Of a stretch of 64,000 nucleotides of DNA, positions 62,003 to 64,000 are shown one piece after another (the first letter of the stretch is position 1; each line of letters begins with the position of its first letter). The stretch is from positions 310,001 to 374,000 of the forward strand of contig CAWDBD010000014.1 in the NCBI GenBank assembly GCA_963800395.1, given 5' to 3'. The DNA is from DASSBG01 sp963800395 (lineage in GTDB: Bacteria > Pseudomonadota > Gammaproteobacteria > Xanthomonadales > Rhodanobacteraceae). The notes beneath the pieces were generated by a model. It was given only the letters and a program-made list of their open reading frames with translations. It ran no database searches and had not been told where the DNA came from. A program made the position numbers and the translations under genes.

Positions 62003-62758
62003 TTAGCGGCCGACAGTGTGCGCGGACGCTCGCAATGCAGAATGAAGGGCGTCGATGTAGGTGCGGCTGACGCGCAGTGGTGTGCCATTTTTCAGGCGCA
62101 GCATGCTGTCGCGATTGGTCAGGGAGCGTATTTCTGCAATGCGCTCGACATGAACGATGGTCGAGCGGTGAATGCGTACGAAATGGACGGGGTCCAGTCG
62201 CTGCGACAGGCTGCGCAGCGTTTCCCGAAGCAGGTGGACCTTGTCGCCGACGTGCAGACCGGCGTAGTCGCCCATGGCTTCGATCCAGTCGATGTCATTG
62301 GCGGGGACAATGCTCTTGCGATGGCCCGTGCGCACGATAAAGCGTGATGCGAATGCGGGATCCTTGCGCGGCTTTCGATCGCGACCGCATTGCAGGTCGA
62401 ATGTCTCGCGGACCCGATCCAGGGCCTCGATGAAACGATCGTCATCGATCGGCTTGAGCAGATAATCGACGGCATGCACGGCGAAGGCATCCAGTGCGAA
62501 ATGCTCGTAGGCGGTCAGAAACACCGTCAATGGCCGCTTCCGGGCGGGCAACGCACGCATCGCGTCCATGCCGCTCATGCCCGGCATCTGCACGTCCATG
62601 AAAACCAGATCAGGTGATTGTGCCACCATCGCGGCCAGTGCCGTCTCACCATCACCGGCCTGGCCGATGACCTGCATATCCTTGTGGGCAGCCAGTCGAC
62701 GGGCGATGCCGCGGCGCGCCAGCGGCTCGTCGTCGACAACAAGCACGCGAATGTTCAA
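62003..62758 (-). CDS. LytTR-family response regulator
   Basis: A 251-residue regulator: receiver with VVDDEPLARRG, phospho-acceptor Asp in LVFMDVQMPGMSG, and a LytTR DNA-binding domain (SIVPANDIDWIEAMGDYAGLHV, FVRIHRSTIVHVERIAEI). TTG 62758 overlaps the kinase stop (TTGA). It resembles AlgR/LytR-type regulators of xanthomonads. Confidence 0.88.
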   Translation of the reverse strand: MNIRVLVVDDEPLARRGIARRLAAHKDMQVIGQAGDGETALAAMVAQSPDLVFMDVQMPGMSGMDAMRALPARKRPLTVFLTAYEHFALDAFAVHAVDYLLKPIDDDRFIEALDRVRETFDLQCGRDRKPRKDPAFASRFIVRTGHRKSIVPANDIDWIEAMGDYAGLHVGDKVHLLRETLRSLSQRLDPVHFVRIHRSTIVHVERIAEIRSLTNRDSMLRLKNGTPLRVSRTYIDALHSALRASAHTVGR

Positions 62759-63855
62759 GCGATCTGCTCCGCGCCTGCCTGATCGTCGGGAGTGGCCCGG
62801 AAGGGCAGGTCCATCCGAACGCGACAGCTTCCGTCGGCTGCCAGGGTGAACTCGAAGCGGTGATTGTCTGCATAGAGGCGTTGCAGGCGCTCGCGGACAT
62901 TGCGCAGCCCGACACTTGAGGAGGGGTCCGCCTCCCCGGATGATGGCTGTGAGGCCGCGGCAATGCCGTCGTTGCAAACCTCCAGTTTCAGCCGGTCATC
63001 GCTGCGACTGGCCTGCACGGTCAACTGGCCGCCTGCGCGTCGTGGCGCAATGCCATGGCGAATGGCGTTTTCGGCCAGCGGTTGCAGCAGCAGCCATGGA
63101 ACGGAGGCGCGCAGGGTATCCGGGCCGATGCGCATGGTGACCTTCAGCCTGTCGCCCAGGCGTGCCTTCTCGATTTCCAGATAGTGCTCGGTTATCGCCA
63201 ATTCGTCGGCCAGTGAGACCTCGTGCCTGCCGCCACCTTCCAGCGTGGCGCGCAGCAAGTCGCCCAGCCGCGCGATCATGCGTGTAGCGTCACTCGTGCG
63301 CTTTTCGACCACCAGTGTCGAGATGGCGTTCAGCGTGTTGAACAGGAAGTGCGGGTGCAGTTGATAGCGCAGCGCACGCAGTTCGGCTTCATGGGCCAAA
63401 GCCGTTGCGGTCGTTGCGCGCAGTTGTGCCTGTTTCATCGACACGTAATAGCCAACCACCATGATCATGGCGCAGAAAGCCAACAACACGAACCATATGC
63501 TGTCCAGGCTGCCGAACACGTAACTCCACTGGAAGTTTCCGGGAACGCTGCCGAGGTGCGTAGCAGTCCATATAAGTAGGGTGGTGCTGACGAAAGCAAC
63601 CAGCAGCGAGAGGACGAACATGATCAACACGCTCGCCGTCCAGCTTGCGCTGCGATACCACAGGGTGCGGTATGCCAATCCCAATGGAATGGTTGCCAGC
63701 ACATAGCCACACAGGAAAAGCGCGTGGTTGAGCAACGCGTTGGGTCGGCCCAGGGCGGTTGAAGCGGCAATCGCAACGCCGGTCACCACCGGTAGCCACG
63801 CGGCGACCAGTATCAGCCAGAACGGCGGCAGTGCATGAGCGGTTTTCACGGACAT
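62755..63855 (-). CDS. LytS/YehU-type sensor histidine kinase
   Basis: A 366-residue kinase with four or five membrane helices (residues 10-155), the His_kinase motif LRYQLHPHFLFNTLNAISTLV (phosphorylated His in HPHF) and an ATPase domain (LLLQPLAENAIRHG, VGLRNVRERL). It pairs with the LytTR regulator that overlaps its 3' end; signal unknown. Confidence 0.88.
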   Translation of the reverse strand: MSVKTAHALPPFWLILVAAWLPVVTGVAIAASTALGRPNALLNHALFLCGYVLATIPLGLAYRTLWYRSASWTASVLIMFVLSLLVAFVSTTLLIWTATHLGSVPGNFQWSYVFGSLDSIWFVLLAFCAMIMVVGYYVSMKQAQLRATTATALAHEAELRALRYQLHPHFLFNTLNAISTLVVEKRTSDATRMIARLGDLLRATLEGGGRHEVSLADELAITEHYLEIEKARLGDRLKVTMRIGPDTLRASVPWLLLQPLAENAIRHGIAPRRAGGQLTVQASRSDDRLKLEVCNDGIAAASQPSSGEADPSSSVGLRNVRERLQRLYADNHRFEFTLAADGSCRVRMDLPFRATPDDQAGAEQIA

Positions 63856-63918
63856 GTCGCGATCCTTCAGGGAGCAATCGAAGCGGCTCGTCCATCGCTC
63901 CGAGTTTGAAGCTCCGAA

Positions 63919-64000
63919 TCAGCCCATCGGTCGCTGCAAGATGACTTCCAGCACGAACTTGGATCCGAAGAAGGCCAGGATCAGCAGCGCCATGCCGGCC
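63919..64000 (-). CDS. C-terminal end of a membrane protein, cut by the window
   Basis: Only the last 26 codons are present: AGMALLILAFFGSKFVLEVIL followed by QRPMG and a TGA at 63919-63921. It is one membrane helix and a short basic tail. The family cannot be judged from this part. Confidence 0.5.
   Translation of the reverse strand, partial: AGMALLILAFFGSKFVLEVILQRPMG

Overview
The window is high-GC (roughly 60-65%) gammaproteobacterial chromosome. Gene content and order point to the Xanthomonadales/Lysobacterales, most likely a Rhodanobacteraceae-type genome: phoP-phoQ behind a PepSY-like gene, yebC-ruvC-ruvA-kup-ruvB-ybgC-tolQRAB-pal-cpoB-queE, a GNAT gene fused by overlap to minC, rpsF-rpsR-rplI-dnaB-alr, a secreted protease ending in a GFE-type C-terminal motif, and many GGGACTC-type heptamer repeats between genes. 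The assignment is inference from gene content, not from a marker-gene search.

Layout. 0-9.3 kb: tRNA-Phe next to an AmiD-like lipoprotein amidase, NfeD-slipin membrane pair, DUF456 protein, dusA, and a PhoPQ-like two-component system. 9.3-12.6 kb: two glycosyltransferases. 12.7-15.6 kb: secreted protein, YggS and serA on the minus strand. 15.7-28.8 kb: pip, yebC, the Holliday-junction genes ruvCAB, kup, the complete Tol-Pal envelope operon and queE. 28.9-33.5 kb (minus): secreted metalloprotease, minCDE and a GNAT enzyme. 33.6-38.2 kb: a DesK/DesR-like two-component system, SRPBCC protein, DUF423 and an AlkA-like glycosylase. 38.15-39.3 kb: a gene-free region made of two inverted hairpin arrays around a 184-bp MITE-like element. 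39.3-46.2 kb (minus): LdcB-like peptidase, hydrolase, a DUF4177-like gene split by a 284-bp MITE, an RHH regulator plus SPFH operon, a sorting-signal protein, an SDR and asnS. 46.4-51.4 kb: A-type Fe-S carrier, ribosomal S6-S18-L9, dnaB, alr. 51.4-58.7 kb: accessory island with a type I restriction-modification system (hsdR-hsdS-parD-parE-hsdM) closed by a second 184-bp MITE-like element. 58.7-64 kb: radA, a damaged hydrolase, an NTF2-like protein and a LytTR/LytS system.

Most notable points: (1) hsdS is out of frame because it holds three copies of GGAATCC; two copies would give an intact 440-residue specificity subunit, which looks like a heptamer phase switch; (2) the paired hairpin arrays at 38.3-39.1 kb keep their stems while the stem sequences differ, and the outward-reading strands show GGA in hairpin loops, as in CsrA/RsmA-titrating RNAs; (3) two equal-length (184 bp) MITE-like elements, one supplying the hsdM stop codon and part of the radA Shine-Dalgarno sequence; (4) a MITE cleanly splitting a DUF4177-like gene, with the intact frame recoverable; (5) a ParDE-type toxin-antitoxin pair overlapping into hsdM. 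About ten otherwise normal genes carry single-base frame breaks; because several are conserved housekeeping genes, uncorrected sequencing indels are the simplest explanation and should be checked before any is called a pseudogene.
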